From contig JASANC010004226.1 in assembly GCA_030248135.1 (NCBI GenBank), positions 1 to 30,373 on the forward strand: DNA of 30,373 bases, in the 5' to 3' direction. How positions within the stretch are numbered: position 1 is the first letter of the stretch; each line of letters opens with the position of its first letter. Positions 1 to 10,131 of this stretch are shown piece after piece. Both the position numbers and the translations under genes were made by a program. The DNA is from Theristus sp. LFF4_11. Taxonomy: Eukaryota; Nematoda; Chromadorea; Monhysterida; Xyalidae. A model generated the notes under the pieces. It saw only the letters and a list, made by a program, of their open reading frames with translations. It had not been told where the DNA came from and did no database searches.

Positions 1-232
1 CGCTAGTGAGCAGAGCGACGAAGAACAACCCGGTGGCGATGCGCAGTGATTTTGTCAAACATCATCGGGGTCACATGCCAGCGTTGTCGATTCCGTTATC
101 TGGACGAGAAAGGGCCAGTTCTTCGAAGTGACAGATGTACCGCATTGCGACGGGAACGGCCTGCGTGCTGGGCGACGGTGAATTGCAAAGAGTTGCCGTT
201 CTTCGCATGGTAATTGGCGGGCGAGCACTACG

Positions 233-1630
233 ATGTTCCGGTGGAGAGATTGCCGGCTGCAGTTGACAGTAAAGGAAGTGTGGCGCGAACAACGAGCGAA
301 GATGGACATTGGCTGTTGTATCCCGATCCGCTGGATACCGACACGGGGCAGACGCGAAGATTGGAATGACACGACGGCGAATAAGCTGATGCAAAAGGTG
401 ATCACGACGATCAACCGGGATGGCGTTTTGCAGTTGGGTGCCGAGATCCGAACAGCGAATACGCTGCCGCGTCATCGTTGGTCTTTCACCAAGTTCTTGC
501 CGTGGGACGATCAGCGATTGGAACAAGCTGTCTTGGATGCTATTGCGTACGCACGAACCGGTCCGGTATACGATACGATGACGGATGAGGAGCGACTCTG
601 CGTGAAGGCTGAGAATGACGGCGGGTCGTCTTTTCATTGGTGCCGTTGGCATCTGAGAGGACATGAGCCGGGTTCACGAACGGAGTGCAGACCTTTCTTG
701 TCTGTTGAGGAATATCGAGGCGAATACCGACAACGAGATCCACACAAACGCTACGCTATCTACGTGATTCATCGGGGCAGCCAGGAGGATAAGCAACCTC
801 GAGCTTTGGACGGCTGGGTGCGAGGTGAGACCGAGAGCAGTGAGGAGCCCGAAGGTGCTGTTGGAGAGAAGTCTGTTCTCTCTAACGATGAACGCTCACA
901 CTCAGATTCATGGAGGAATATGAGTGGACCGCTGGTTGAACCTTGCGTGTGGTCGGAGGCTGATCGTGAGGAGGTGCAGAGTCGTGTTGAAAAGTGTCGC
1001 GGATTGCTGTCGAAAGTGAACATTTGCATGACGGAGTGGACCGCTGCATTAGCTGGACCAAAGGACGTTCCACCTGTTTCAGAATCGCGCGGGGAGGAAC
1101 GAGGGCGCCGTCAGGAACAACAGCAAGTGGTCAAGCGTCACCCTGTGGCCGCATCGTCAGCGGGATCGTGGATCAGACCGCCTGGAGGTTCGCGACAGTT
1201 GGCCTCGGATGATCTGCGACATCAGTTGCCAGTTCGTCCAACGGGAATGCGCCAAGACTCAATGGGACGTCAAAGTCGCCGTGAGAATCGCGAGTCGGGA
1301 TCGACATCGCAATCGCAGTCCAGGGAGTCGATGTGGCATGAACAACGTGCGCGTCAGAGGGAGCATGAGCGAGAACTGCAGCGCGAAGAGAGTCGTCGGC
1401 GGCAACGCGAACAAGAGAGTCGACGTCACAAAGCGTCGGGTGCGCGTGTGAAGGAAGAACGTCGCCGGGGTTTGGCGGAAGTGCGAGCGAGCGACAGCAC
1501 CAGCAGTGGGACGCGTTCGAGCAAAGAGACGAAAGGCTTGACGGTGACGGTATCGAAAGAGGCTGACACGGAAATCTGGAGTGAGGAAGTGATGCGCAAC
1601 GAAATGAAGGAGGCTTTTGGAACGTGCTAA
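233..1630 (+). CDS. Hypothetical 465-aa basic/charged protein, possible mobile-element or orphan ORF
   Basis: I do not recognise this protein. The frame runs 465 codons without a stop in GC-rich sequence, unlike the AT-rich DNA after 1700. Residues about 25-190 look globular (many W, Y, R) and contain C137, H140, H144 and C152 with spacing C-x2-H-x3-H-x7-C, which could bind zinc; that is inference. Residues about 190-300 are acidic and Ser/Glu-rich. Residues about 330-430 are dominated by R, E, Q and S and could form a charged helix. Upstream in the same frame there are stops at 47-49 and 178-180 with open sequence between them, so the true start is unclear and the 5' part may be an intron, a frameshift or decay. 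The long minus-strand frame at 71-664 is taken as a shadow. A single-exon gene of this size with such composition could belong to a transposon. Existence of the ORF is certain; function is unknown. Confidence 0.5.
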   Translation: MFRWRDCRLQLTVKEVWREQRAKMDIGCCIPIRWIPTRGRREDWNDTTANKLMQKVITTINRDGVLQLGAEIRTANTLPRHRWSFTKFLPWDDQRLEQAVLDAIAYARTGPVYDTMTDEERLCVKAENDGGSSFHWCRWHLRGHEPGSRTECRPFLSVEEYRGEYRQRDPHKRYAIYVIHRGSQEDKQPRALDGWVRGETESSEEPEGAVGEKSVLSNDERSHSDSWRNMSGPLVEPCVWSEADREEVQSRVEKCRGLLSKVNICMTEWTAALAGPKDVPPVSESRGEERGRRQEQQQVVKRHPVAASSAGSWIRPPGGSRQLASDDLRHQLPVRPTGMRQDSMGRQSRRENRESGSTSQSQSRESMWHEQRARQREHERELQREESRRRQREQESRRHKASGARVKEERRRGLAEVRASDSTSSGTRSSKETKGLTVTVSKEADTEIWSEEVMRNEMKEAFGTC

Positions 1631-2560
1631 ACCAGCGTGCATGCGCGAGAAGGCGGCTTTGCCGTGACGGTTAGGTGCAAGCGATGCATTGAGGCTCATG
1701 GTGGACACTTTCAGAAATTTAACGGAATTGACTGTTGCCGTTGTTGTTGATGTTTGCTGTTATCGCCACACACATTTGGGAGTGCTCTTTTGAATGTTTG
1801 CATTGAGTGTTGTTCTTTGTTTCCGGTGATATCGCATGATCTGGTATTTTCTGGTCCATTTTTGAATTGTTTTTTGTGTTTTGCTCTGTCATTCGTCTGG
1901 AGGTAAATGAAATTCTCTGAAATTTTGCACAAATCTAAGTTGAACTTTCCTGAACAGCTGTCTAAAATTTCATTGAATATGGTTCAACACAACTTGAGAA
2001 ACAACGCGTTAAACACCTACCCACTACTTCTAAAACACCCTGTATATATGCAAAAATAACGTGATTTCAATATTAATTGATGACAGCCACAACCAAACGT
2101 TTCTTTGGTGTTTTTCTTTGCACCAATGAATGAGTATTCTCTGCCACGGAACCGTCAGTCTCAGTTGTATCTGTTGCGTTGAAATTTGAACTCTGAAAAA
2201 GAACAAAAACATCCAAGTTTGAACATTTAATACACAAAGCCAAAATATAAAATGAGGAAGAAACAAAGATGAATTTGTAATAGTAGATGAATTATTTTAT
2301 GTACAGTGGGTTTGCCGTAAAATCGCGGTTGTAACAACCGTAAGTTGACTATACTACAACACAATAAAAGAAAATCAAATAATTCCACAAAAAGTGTTCT
2401 CTGCGGAAATTAACAGGCTCATAAAAAATAAGTAAAGTACTTAGTTGTTTATAAATGTTTTCAAGCCGAGCAAAAACAGAATTTTTTTTAAAATTCTATT
2501 TATAAAAGCTACTCAACGGTGACGGAAGAGGGTCGAATTAAAAAGCAAACAGCAAGTTTC
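1631..2560. other. Non-coding, AT-rich, no feature seen
   Basis: GC-rich sequence continues for about 70 bases after the stop at 1630, then composition becomes AT-rich. I see no exon-like frame, inverted repeat or tandem array here. It includes the 3' side of the minus-strand exon that ends at 2561. Confidence 0.5.
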
Positions 2561-2917
2561 TCATCGCTCACTCGGGTCGATCGGGCGTTTCATGGGCTGC
2601 GGTGAGAACGTGAAATACACGGGCGCAGCGGAGTGGCTGGTCGCTGCGCCAGGCGAGCGCGCCGAGTTTGGTGACGAGTAGGACGGGCCCGGACAGGCGG
2701 CGTTGTGCGCTGCCAGCGACGAGTTGCTCCGAGGGCGGACATCTTTCGTGAACTTGTTGCTCGGTGAGAGGAACTGCGTTTGCCCGCCGACGCCCGTCGT
2801 GCCGGTGGCGCTGTGCCGCTGCGCTGGGCGACCGCGGGCACGCAGGAACGCCGGCTTGTGACCGCCGCCACTGAGACGCGCGTTGTTGATGCTCATCACT
2901 GGCCGCAGTGCCGGATA
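2561..2917 (-). CDS. Terminal coding exon of an unrecognised minus-strand gene (118 aa)
   Basis: On the minus strand an acceptor (CTCACATTCAG, AG at 2919-2918) precedes a frame of 118 codons ending in TGA at 2563-2561. The exon is markedly GC-rich inside AT-rich flanks, which in this window is the signature of real exons. An ATG at 2896 could alternatively start a 111-codon single-exon protein. The peptide is low complexity, rich in S, P, A, R and N (for example SYSSPNSARSP and FSPQPMKRP), with no transmembrane segment or recognisable domain, so it resembles a disordered C-terminal tail. Upstream exons would lie to the right. A phase-compatible 45-bp candidate at 11657-11701 and a short GC-rich stretch at 3336-3419 were noted, but neither is convincing. 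The opposite-strand frame at 2780-3145 runs into AT-rich sequence and is taken as a shadow. Confidence 0.5.
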   Translation of the reverse strand, partial: YPALRPVMSINNARLSGGGHKPAFLRARGRPAQRHSATGTTGVGGQTQFLSPSNKFTKDVRPRSNSSLAAHNAACPGPSYSSPNSARSPGAATSHSAAPVYFTFSPQPMKRPIDPSER

Positions 2918-3578
2918 CTGAATGTGAGCGGTTTTTTTCGATTTAGTTTGACTATACATATACTGATATGGAGCGATTTCGATACTGAACAGCTGTTGGA
3001 ATTGGAAAAGTGGCTTGGATATTGTAAAGCGAATACTAATGAGTCAGACAAGCTGGAAACTAGATTAAACCTGACAAAACAATTGTTGTGCGCACGCGCT
3101 GTTACCTTGGAAATGTACACAATACAGTTTGTATGGATACCATAAATTCTCATCTGTAAGCTGAAAGACAACCGAGAGGTTACCAAACTGCAATAAACGT
3201 TGTCAATATTTCAACATTTGCCTAGATACCATTATAAAAATCTGGAAATGTGTTTGTTCTTGGATTGTTTGTTGTTTGAAGCTCAACCGAACAAGATTCT
3301 GAAAACCAAGACAAGGCAAGGACTACGGTGGTTTTTTAGTGTTCAGAGCGTTTGCGTGCGCCAGTCCTTTCCTCGGCCTCTGAGCCGAGCTCCGGTGCTC
3401 TTTTGGGGGAGCGAGTGATCTGAGCCAAACCTTGGTTTTGGTAATCTCTGGTTGCTATAACACCGAAAAGCAGCGTATTCGAAACGGCAATGTGAGTTAA
3501 CCGCGAGTAGTTGGTAATACTACGGTAGTAGGATTCATTAAAATGAGATAATAACAGTCGATTTAATGAACTGTTTTT
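2918..3578. other. Mostly non-coding; weak minus-strand exon candidate at 3336-3419
   Basis: AT-rich apart from a GC-rich island at about 3345-3420. On the minus strand the island follows GTTTGGCTCAG and reads 27 codons (including SPKRAPELGSEAEERTGARK) to a TAA at 3338-3336. It could be an alternative last exon of the gene ending at 2561, but the acceptor has a poor pyrimidine tract. Confidence 0.25.
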
Positions 3579-3658
3579 AATGAAAACATACTTTTTTTAA
3601 TGAAAACATACTTTTTTTAATGAAAACATACTTTTTTTAATGAAAACATACTTTTTTT
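3579..3658. repeat. Tandem repeat, 20 bp x 4
   Basis: Four consecutive perfect copies of AATGAAAACATACTTTTTTT. The lack of divergence between copies indicates recent slippage or unequal exchange. Confidence 0.95.
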
Positions 3659-4634
3659 CTCTGCTGATGCTGCACTTGGTTGTCCATAGACACGGCACGG
3701 TAATTTGCTGAAAACAAAGATCAAACTTAACTTCAGCCTGTGTTAGTTACTGAAATTAAAAATGGAATGGATTGTTTTATAAAATCTAAAACGTCAACTT
3801 ACAAAAGTGCCTCAACTTTGACATGCTGTGAACTTCGTTTGAAGCCAACAAATATCGTCGGTGATTATTGCAATGAGCAAATCTGAACCAATGTTTGTTA
3901 ATCAGAACGTGCACTTCGGAAGGTTGCCGGTTAATCTGCTATAGCACTGATCGATGTTAATTCAAGTCCGGAGCACAAAATTGTAAAATCATGAACTGAA
4001 TGAATCAATCACCGCACCATTACACATTACAAATGTAAAAAATAATCACAACCGATTACAGGCTGCCTACATCTTTCAACTCCTCCATATTCACAGTCAC
4101 GTACGTGTATTTTAGCATACCTATGTGCTTCACAATAAATTGAAAATCCAGGATGTAGCTTTGCACAAAAGTGGCGCTTATAATGCATTCTAAAAACATG
4201 TCAAAAATACGCGACAGAAATCGCAGAAATTGATCTTCTATTAAAACTACCGGTAAACTACCGATTCATGTGAAGTTCCACTTTTTCTGCTATCCGCTAG
4301 ACTAGTTAAAAATCCATTATCAGAGATGCATTCATGTGACGACGGAAGCATCATTTACATGTACATTTGCATAAGGATTGCTTCCCATGTGTGTTCGTTT
4401 TTTTTGATTTTCAAGCTTAATATAGTGCATATTAATTTGAATTAAAAAGCAAATGCAAATTTGCAATCAAAAGCTTGATTACAGTTTATTGACATGAAGT
4501 TGTTATTGCCACACGCTAACTGTGTGTGTACAAACAATCAAATGTGAGCCGTTGTTGCACGCGAGCGCATCACGGCATGGCACTCAACCATGGCTGCAAT
4601 GGGAATCGAATGGAACACTATTGTGAATTTATTC
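3659..4634. other. AT-rich non-coding DNA
   Basis: No exon-like frame with splice signals was seen. Short palindromic words such as AATCAAAAGCTTGATT (about 4467-4482) occur but have no wider context. Confidence 0.5.
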
Positions 4635-4830
4635 AAACGTGTCCGGACTAAAATGACGTCATTCGCTTTAAAACGCCCGTTTGTCAAAGTACAGGCACTA
4701 AAGTTTCAGTTTGGTGTGACTAATTCGACATTCACCATTTGTTTACGGGAAGAAATCGGCGAAAGGGAAAGTCTGGTTACAGCAAGCGCATGTTTGGCGG
4801 CACATGACGTCATTTCACTGGTACACGTTT
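4635..4830. mobile_element. Possible MITE: 196-bp inverted-repeat element carrying a CRE palindrome in each end
   Basis: The left end AAACGTGTCCGGACTAAAAT is mirrored on the right by AAACGTGTACCAGTGAAAT read on the opposite strand, and both run into TGACGTCAT. The TGACGTCA palindromes are at 4654-4661 and 4805-4812. The similarity continues weakly inward. No clean target duplication is visible. The open frame 4590-4832 crosses the element and is probably fortuitous. Confidence 0.45.
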
Positions 4831-6481
4831 AAAAAAATAGGTCATACCTACATGTTTGTTTTCCAAGACCTTTAAAACATGAATCTTTGCGAAATACTAT
4901 ACATACATTTGTACTTCCAATATTATAGATGTGACGATCAACAGGGTTTCATATAATGCTGTTACAGGGTGATCCAGAAGTTATGATTTTTGAACTGTTG
5001 TTATTTCTAGCACATTCAAGTGACAAACTGTTGATTGTAGTGTTGCAAATAATTTCATGTTTGTTGAGTAGCTTTCTAATCAACAACAAATGCAAATTGG
5101 GTAATTCACCGATTGATTCGTACAATTGTGACTTTTGAATTAAGGAAGGAGATCGATAATCGATACTAGTTGCGGACAAGACGTCATCAAACCAGGGGAG
5201 TTTGACAGCAGCATTTTATGCAAGCAATGGGTGAACAAAAGCACACAAATAGATGCCGAAAGCAAGTTATATGCGTTGTTTATACCCATTTGTCACCGTT
5301 GTTGGATGACCACATGCTAATCGCTGAGCTTTTTCTTTTGACCATGACAGATTTGAAACCAGGTATCATTCGACTTATTTGTGTCTCATCTCCGGTGTTT
5401 TCTTGCACATTATTGGTTGAATTGATTTTTTGTGTTCTGTAGTTTTCGTGCGCGTTACCCTGGAGTAACGTTCGAGTTTTCGGTAAAAAGTATATTATGG
5501 CTTTGGTTTTTTTAAAGTATTGAGTACTGACATATTGCGCGCGCGCGTGGGTTGTGTGTACGATCACAATTGTACGATTCAATTCTGAACTTCACGAATT
5601 TGAAAAAAGATAAATGTTATTATTTTAGCTGGGTTGAAGGGATATTACAGATTATATTTTAAAGGGAAAAACTTCAATTGACAAAGTAGAAATTTTAGCA
5701 GCTTTTAATTTGTTTAATTTTGCGAAAACAGGTGAAAGCTCCGATAACGTCCAAGAAATAGCACAAGAAAGCATATTCATTATTACTTACTTTGCAGGCA
5801 CAGGAAACGAAGCTGAAAGGCTTCATTTAATCGGATGATAGATTGATTGTGAAATCACGTGCTCACGGCCGATACGGATGCGCAGTGGAGCACGAGTGCT
5901 TAATGCTTTCATCTTGTCTTGGAGAAAGTGCTTCTTTCCTCCTTGTTCGAAGGATTATATCGCGCATGTTATAAGCCCACATGTACACGTACAATCTGCA
6001 GGGCAGATAAGTAATGAATCACCTTTTGATTGCTGCCTATTACTTGTCAACAACCGCTTCACCAATTTTTTTACTGAAATGTGAGTCTTACATACTTTAA
6101 GGTCTGACTTAGGTACGGTAATTAAAATCTTCTTGAAAAACCGATCCTTGGTTGGGTGAACTTAGTTTTAAATTTCAGAAGACAAAGTGTTTGAAGGGTT
6201 ATAGGAAATCAAAAAGGTGACCCACTACTTCTGGCCCACTCTGTATGTGGCTCATTGCGCTGGTATGTACGCAATTTTGAATCTTTTAAATTAATGTCAA
6301 GTACAAAACAGAGCACTCACGGCAGTTTTGTTTACAAACTTTTTGAATTAAAAATCGTGTGAGACTGAAAAAGCTTAATTAAGTGGCACGTTTGTAATCT
6401 CCGGGTAATTTACCAGTTTTCTTCTGGGCACACGTTGTCGTCAGTTAATCTAAAAAAATCCACGCAAAATTTACTTGCAAA
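4831..6481. other. AT-rich non-coding DNA with small palindromes
   Basis: No gene-like frame. A perfect 6-bp stem, CGTTAC-CCTGGA-GTAACG, lies at 5453-5470, and a short (CG)n run at about 5538-5547. Short ORFs here have no coding composition and no splice context. Confidence 0.5.
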
Positions 6482-6521
6482 AATAGTTGCGCATCCAAAA
6501 ACCTGCGGACGCGCAACTATT
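6482..6521. repeat. Strong hairpin, 15-bp stem with one mismatch, 10-nt loop
   Basis: AATAGTTGCGCATCC (6482-6496) pairs with GGACGCGCAACTATT (6507-6521). Only the A/C position in the stem fails to pair. No U-tract or flanking gene suggests a role. Confidence 0.8.
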
Positions 6522-7858
6522 CTTGTAACTATCTATGAAAATTTTGTGAGCATTTTTTTGCTCAAGACGTGTTGCTTTAGTTCTGATTATCAGCCATTTA
6601 CTCTCTTGATGTTTATTGGCAACCCTGAACGCAAGACTCCAGTACATAATTGATTGCACTCAAAATCCAATTCAACAATGCAACTATTTTTGTCCAGTAT
6701 GGCAGAAGTAGATGATGGGCATCACAGTTCTTTGCTGGGCGAACTCCGCTACAAAAGTGTGTGCGATCAAACGGATGCCATGGACACGCAAAAAAGTTTC
6801 AAACTTTGTGCAAAACATAAGCATGATTCAAAAGAAAGCTGTGTGGGGCGGTGTACATACGTATTGGTGACCACTGATTGGTCATGGAGGGCTCACGATC
6901 TATGAACGCTCTGCAAATTAAGAGCTGAACATGAAACATGTTTCCATTATTGAAAGAACACACAAGAAATCAAAACACAGCAACGCAAAAAAGAATAACC
7001 ATTAGAAATTAGTGAAGAGCAACACACAACAGCAATAAATAAGTTGGTGTCAATTGATATTTTGACCCAGCGGGGTCACATTTTTACCAGAATCGCAAAA
7101 AAGATAAAAAAACACTGTTATTCTTTAAATAAAAAAAAACAAAAGGGCGCAGAACCAACAATAAATTTATTTCCAAATTTGCTCCCAATATCTTTCTTCC
7201 CAGCTCACAAACCTCATTCCGCTTTTTAGGGACGTCCCACAAAATTCAGGGATGTTTCAACGAGCTGCTAAACTGCAAGGTTTTACCATAGTATGATCCA
7301 TTTTTTCCGGCGTTAATTTTGTATGTGCATCTACAGTGAGATTGTGAAATAGCCGTCGAAAATGTGAACGGCTCGTGTAAGCCACTGAGTCGAGGTTTGA
7401 AGCTAAAAATGTTACCACATGAAAAACAAACATAATGCACAGACGGACAGCTAGAACTGCCGAAGGTGTTTTACACAGACAGATCTTATAGTCCGGGTAA
7501 AACATCAGCGAGCCTAAAATTTTGACACAATAAATGCATGGACTTGAAATTTTTATGGTGGAAATTTCAGCTTCAATCATCAACTCAGTGACTGACCCGA
7601 GCCGTTTACCGTTTACTCTTGACGTCTTTTCTGGATCATGACATCTGAATCGGCTCGAACATCTGCATCTGAATCTGCATCTCATCTGCATTGTCTTTCT
7701 CCGTGGCGTCCGTGCTCCACACACACGTTTTGTGTTAGTGAACCAACAAAAATCAATCCAGTCACACTCAAATCTGACCACTAAAATTACGAAACCGTTT
7801 TTCTGATGCACGGCAAAATAAAGTCGTGTTGTTGTAAGAAATTGTCACGTCAAGTCAC
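6522..7858. other. AT-rich non-coding DNA
   Basis: Contains a minor ATCTGCATCTGAATC-like direct repeat at about 7655-7690. The 184-codon minus-strand frame 7257-7811 has no recognisable domain, a cysteine-rich, compositionally odd translation and no supporting splice or start context, so I treat it as chance. Confidence 0.45.
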
Positions 7859-7864
7859 ATAAAG
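7859..7864. repeat. Target-site duplication, left copy (ATAAAG)
   Basis: ATAAAG directly precedes the left LTR and is repeated at 10289-10294 directly after the right LTR. It defines both outer borders of the insertion. Confidence 0.9.
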
Positions 7865-8012
7865 TTGGGAGCAACGTGTATTGTGTAATTACATGTTATT
7901 ATATTAGCTATATAAGATGTGGTGATCTGTGATCAGGTGTAGTTTATTCTTATTCCTGTCGTAATCATCCTAATCGTCCTAATCAGCGTTCATCCTAATA
8001 AAAACCCTTTCT
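7865..8012 (+). repeat. Left LTR (148 bp)
   Basis: Begins TTGGGAGCAACG and ends CCCTTTCT, not the usual TG...CA. It contains a TATA-like TATATAAG at 7909-7916 and AATAAA at 7997-8002, so it can supply both promoter and polyadenylation signal in 148 bp. Identical to the right LTR by eye. The final T may be shared with the primer site. Confidence 0.93.
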
Positions 8013-8024
8013 GGCGCCCAACGT
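8012..8024 (+). other. Primer-binding site, tRNA-Lys type
   Basis: TGGCGCCCAACGT lies at the LTR border. The first eight bases match the complement of a 3' end reading GGGCGCCA, known for tRNA-Lys primers. Its first T overlaps the last LTR base. Confidence 0.8.
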
Positions 8025-8121
8025 TTGGTTCCTACCAGTCATCATCAATCCTCAACAGTTCATAATAAAAATAAACAGAAGTAAATCAGTAGCCACAAAA
8101 AAAAATCATCGGAGGAAGGAA

Positions 8122-10074
8122 ATGGCAAGGCGAAACGCCAGCAGCAGTTCGCTGAGCAGCAGAGATTCCAGTCCTGACTCACTGATAACAGACGACCACA
8201 CCGTGAAGAAGTCACGCGAAGATCTACTGCAGATGATCGACTATTGCCAGGAGTTCAGCGATCGTTCAGCGCTCAACTCGATCTGCAGAACGCTTCGAGA
8301 TCGAAAAGAGATAAGTCGCACACTGCTGTACAAATTGAAACGTGATATTGGTCCGTCTCAGACTCTATCCATTGAGGATCTGGCTGACAAAGCGCGATTG
8401 TTTGTTCTTGACATGTTCAAATACAAAGCGTACGTTAACTGGAGCACAGTAACTCAGGACAATTCCACACAAAAAGTGTCGAGTAACGAGAACGTGCAGC
8501 GTCATGACTCAAAAGACGACGATGACAGTGATGATGAGTACGAGGATGCGTCTGACTCACTAGAGTCAGTGCGCACTGCCGGAGACCAAAGCAAGACGGC
8601 TCAATCGTCGGTTAACGATGATGACGAACCGCACGCAAGCAACGCCCTGCATGCGGCACAGGTGAAACCAGGTACCAGCAATCAGAGTACTTCAGTCAAA
8701 CCTGCTACCACCAAACGACTGAAAAAGAAGGTGAAAAAGAAGAAGGTAAAAAGGAGTAATGGTGGTGAAAAGCTCAGTGGGTTCAGTCCCAGAGTACACC
8801 AGTTCAATGGGTTCAGTCCCAGAACAGAAGGACTCAGTGGGTTCAGTCCCAGAGTCGAGCCTACTGGGTTCATTCCCAAGGCAAACGAGTCCACTGGGTT
8901 GATTCCCAGGACCAAAAATCTGATTGGTGAGCCTACTGGGTTAATTCCCAAGGCAAATGACGAGGCCACTGGGTTAAGTCCCAGGCACGATAAAATGAAG
9001 GCCAGTGGGTTAAGTCCCAGGCACGATAAAGTGAAAACGGAGACGGGAGTTTCAGAGCAATTGATTCAGTTGGTCATGCAACAACAACAGCAGATGAGCA
9101 TGTTGCTCAACAAAATGTTGAATCAGCAAAGTCAGTCGAGTGCGTGTAAAGGCCATGATGACAACAGCAAACAGGTGTGCAGTGACAGTGTCAGTGAGAG
9201 CAACAAAGCGTACATGATGTTGTTGTCTGAAAAATGGCAAAAGTTCGACCCAGCCAAGAATCACAAATTCCGCACCTGGCTCAGCAGTCTGCAGACCAGA
9301 CTGGAACTATGGGACCCACCGCCAAAAATCGCGGTCGAGCATATTCGTATGTGTCTGTCCGACGACGCATTGTTTGCTTTCGATCAGCAGCCACAAGGAG
9401 TGCGTGAGAATTTGGAGGAGTCCATCAAGTATCTTGAGTCCATTTACGGACCAAGAAATGAGGCAATTACATCCGTGTACGAACTCGATACAGCAACGCG
9501 ACAGGAAGGAGAATCTGTGCGCGCCTTCGGACTACGTCTGGAAAATTTGCTTCTTGCCACTGGGCATAACTATCGCGGTTCGGATGGCAACTACATTCCG
9601 TTTGTCGAAACGACGTTGATCAACAAGTTTGTGCAAGGAGTGCTTGATCCGTTCTTGTCGAGCAAAGCAGAGGACCAGAAGTTCAAGGGTCTCAGTTTCC
9701 GACAAATTGTGGATAAAATCCAAGTCGTGGAAGACTGCGAGAAGTACAAGCAGAAACAGTACAGTCGACAGGAATACAAAGACAACGGCAGCAAGCCGAA
9801 TTACCAAAACACGCAATATATCGGTCGATGTTACCGCATTCGACACGACATGCAACAGCAAAATCATCAACAGCAAAACTATCCACCAAAATTCGCAAGA
9901 TTCCGAAATTGGCATCCGCAGTTTAGAATGTCGGAAGCAGAAAAACAGTGGATGGCGAGAATCTACGGTCGAAGCAAAACAGCGACGTATCCTCGAACAG
10001 CGACAAACGACGTGGGCAACGATCAGAGGAGCGAGCACGACTACGGCCTGCGCGATGAGACAAGCATCGACTAA
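8122..10074 (+). CDS. Gag-like polyprotein of the LTR element (650 aa)
   Basis: The only long ORF of the retrotransposon; the ATG follows GGAGGAAGGAA and is the first in frame. Residues 1-110 are soluble and helix-prone. Residues about 129-147 are strongly acidic (DSKDDDDSDDEYEDASDS). Residues about 195-213 are a lysine block (KRLKKKVKKKKVKR). Residues about 218-303 hold eight degenerate repeats of G-(F/L)-(S/I)-P-(R/K). Residues about 319-340 are Q/M-rich. Residues about 363-545 match a retrotransposon Gag/capsid layout (W-x-KF-P, a FRTWL-type helix, a VY-LD-A-RQ-GESV-F-LRLE segment, then L-x-KF-QGL). The C-terminal 100 residues are Q/N-rich and basic. CYRIRHDMQ (about residue 572) may be a ruined CCHC zinc knuckle; no intact one is present. 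Full length without breaks suggests a functional product that assembles particles. Family assignment comes from pattern recognition, not a search. Confidence 0.85.
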   Translation: MARRNASSSSLSSRDSSPDSLITDDHTVKKSREDLLQMIDYCQEFSDRSALNSICRTLRDRKEISRTLLYKLKRDIGPSQTLSIEDLADKARLFVLDMFKYKAYVNWSTVTQDNSTQKVSSNENVQRHDSKDDDDSDDEYEDASDSLESVRTAGDQSKTAQSSVNDDDEPHASNALHAAQVKPGTSNQSTSVKPATTKRLKKKVKKKKVKRSNGGEKLSGFSPRVHQFNGFSPRTEGLSGFSPRVEPTGFIPKANESTGLIPRTKNLIGEPTGLIPKANDEATGLSPRHDKMKASGLSPRHDKVKTETGVSEQLIQLVMQQQQQMSMLLNKMLNQQSQSSACKGHDDNSKQVCSDSVSESNKAYMMLLSEKWQKFDPAKNHKFRTWLSSLQTRLELWDPPPKIAVEHIRMCLSDDALFAFDQQPQGVRENLEESIKYLESIYGPRNEAITSVYELDTATRQEGESVRAFGLRLENLLLATGHNYRGSDGNYIPFVETTLINKFVQGVLDPFLSSKAEDQKFKGLSFRQIVDKIQVVEDCEKYKQKQYSRQEYKDNGSKPNYQNTQYIGRCYRIRHDMQQQNHQQQNYPPKFARFRNWHPQFRMSEAEKQWMARIYGRSKTATYPRTATNDVGNDQRSEHDYGLRDETSID

Positions 10075-10131
10075 TCAGCAATTCAATTTTAATCAGCAAT
10101 CAAATAATGTGATAAATCATTTTCAATTGTT

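Noticed and set aside
71..664. 197-codon minus-strand frame opposite the 233-1630 ORF
   Set aside because: It is an antisense shadow of the longer plus-strand frame and has no recognisable domain or splice context.
5453..5470. CGTTAC-CCTGGA-GTAACG palindrome as a transcription terminator or binding site
   Set aside because: Too short, and there is no gene context in this eukaryotic DNA.
7257..7811. 184-codon minus-strand frame left of the retrotransposon
   Set aside because: The translation is compositionally odd (CRFRCRCSSRFRC from a CATCTG-type repeat), with no family resemblance and no GC-rich exon signature.
9532..10038. 168-codon minus-strand frame inside the Gag ORF, hydrophobic
   Set aside because: Hydrophobic antisense translations arise from Q/N/K-rich sense codons. 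The sense frame is continuous with the Gag ORF.
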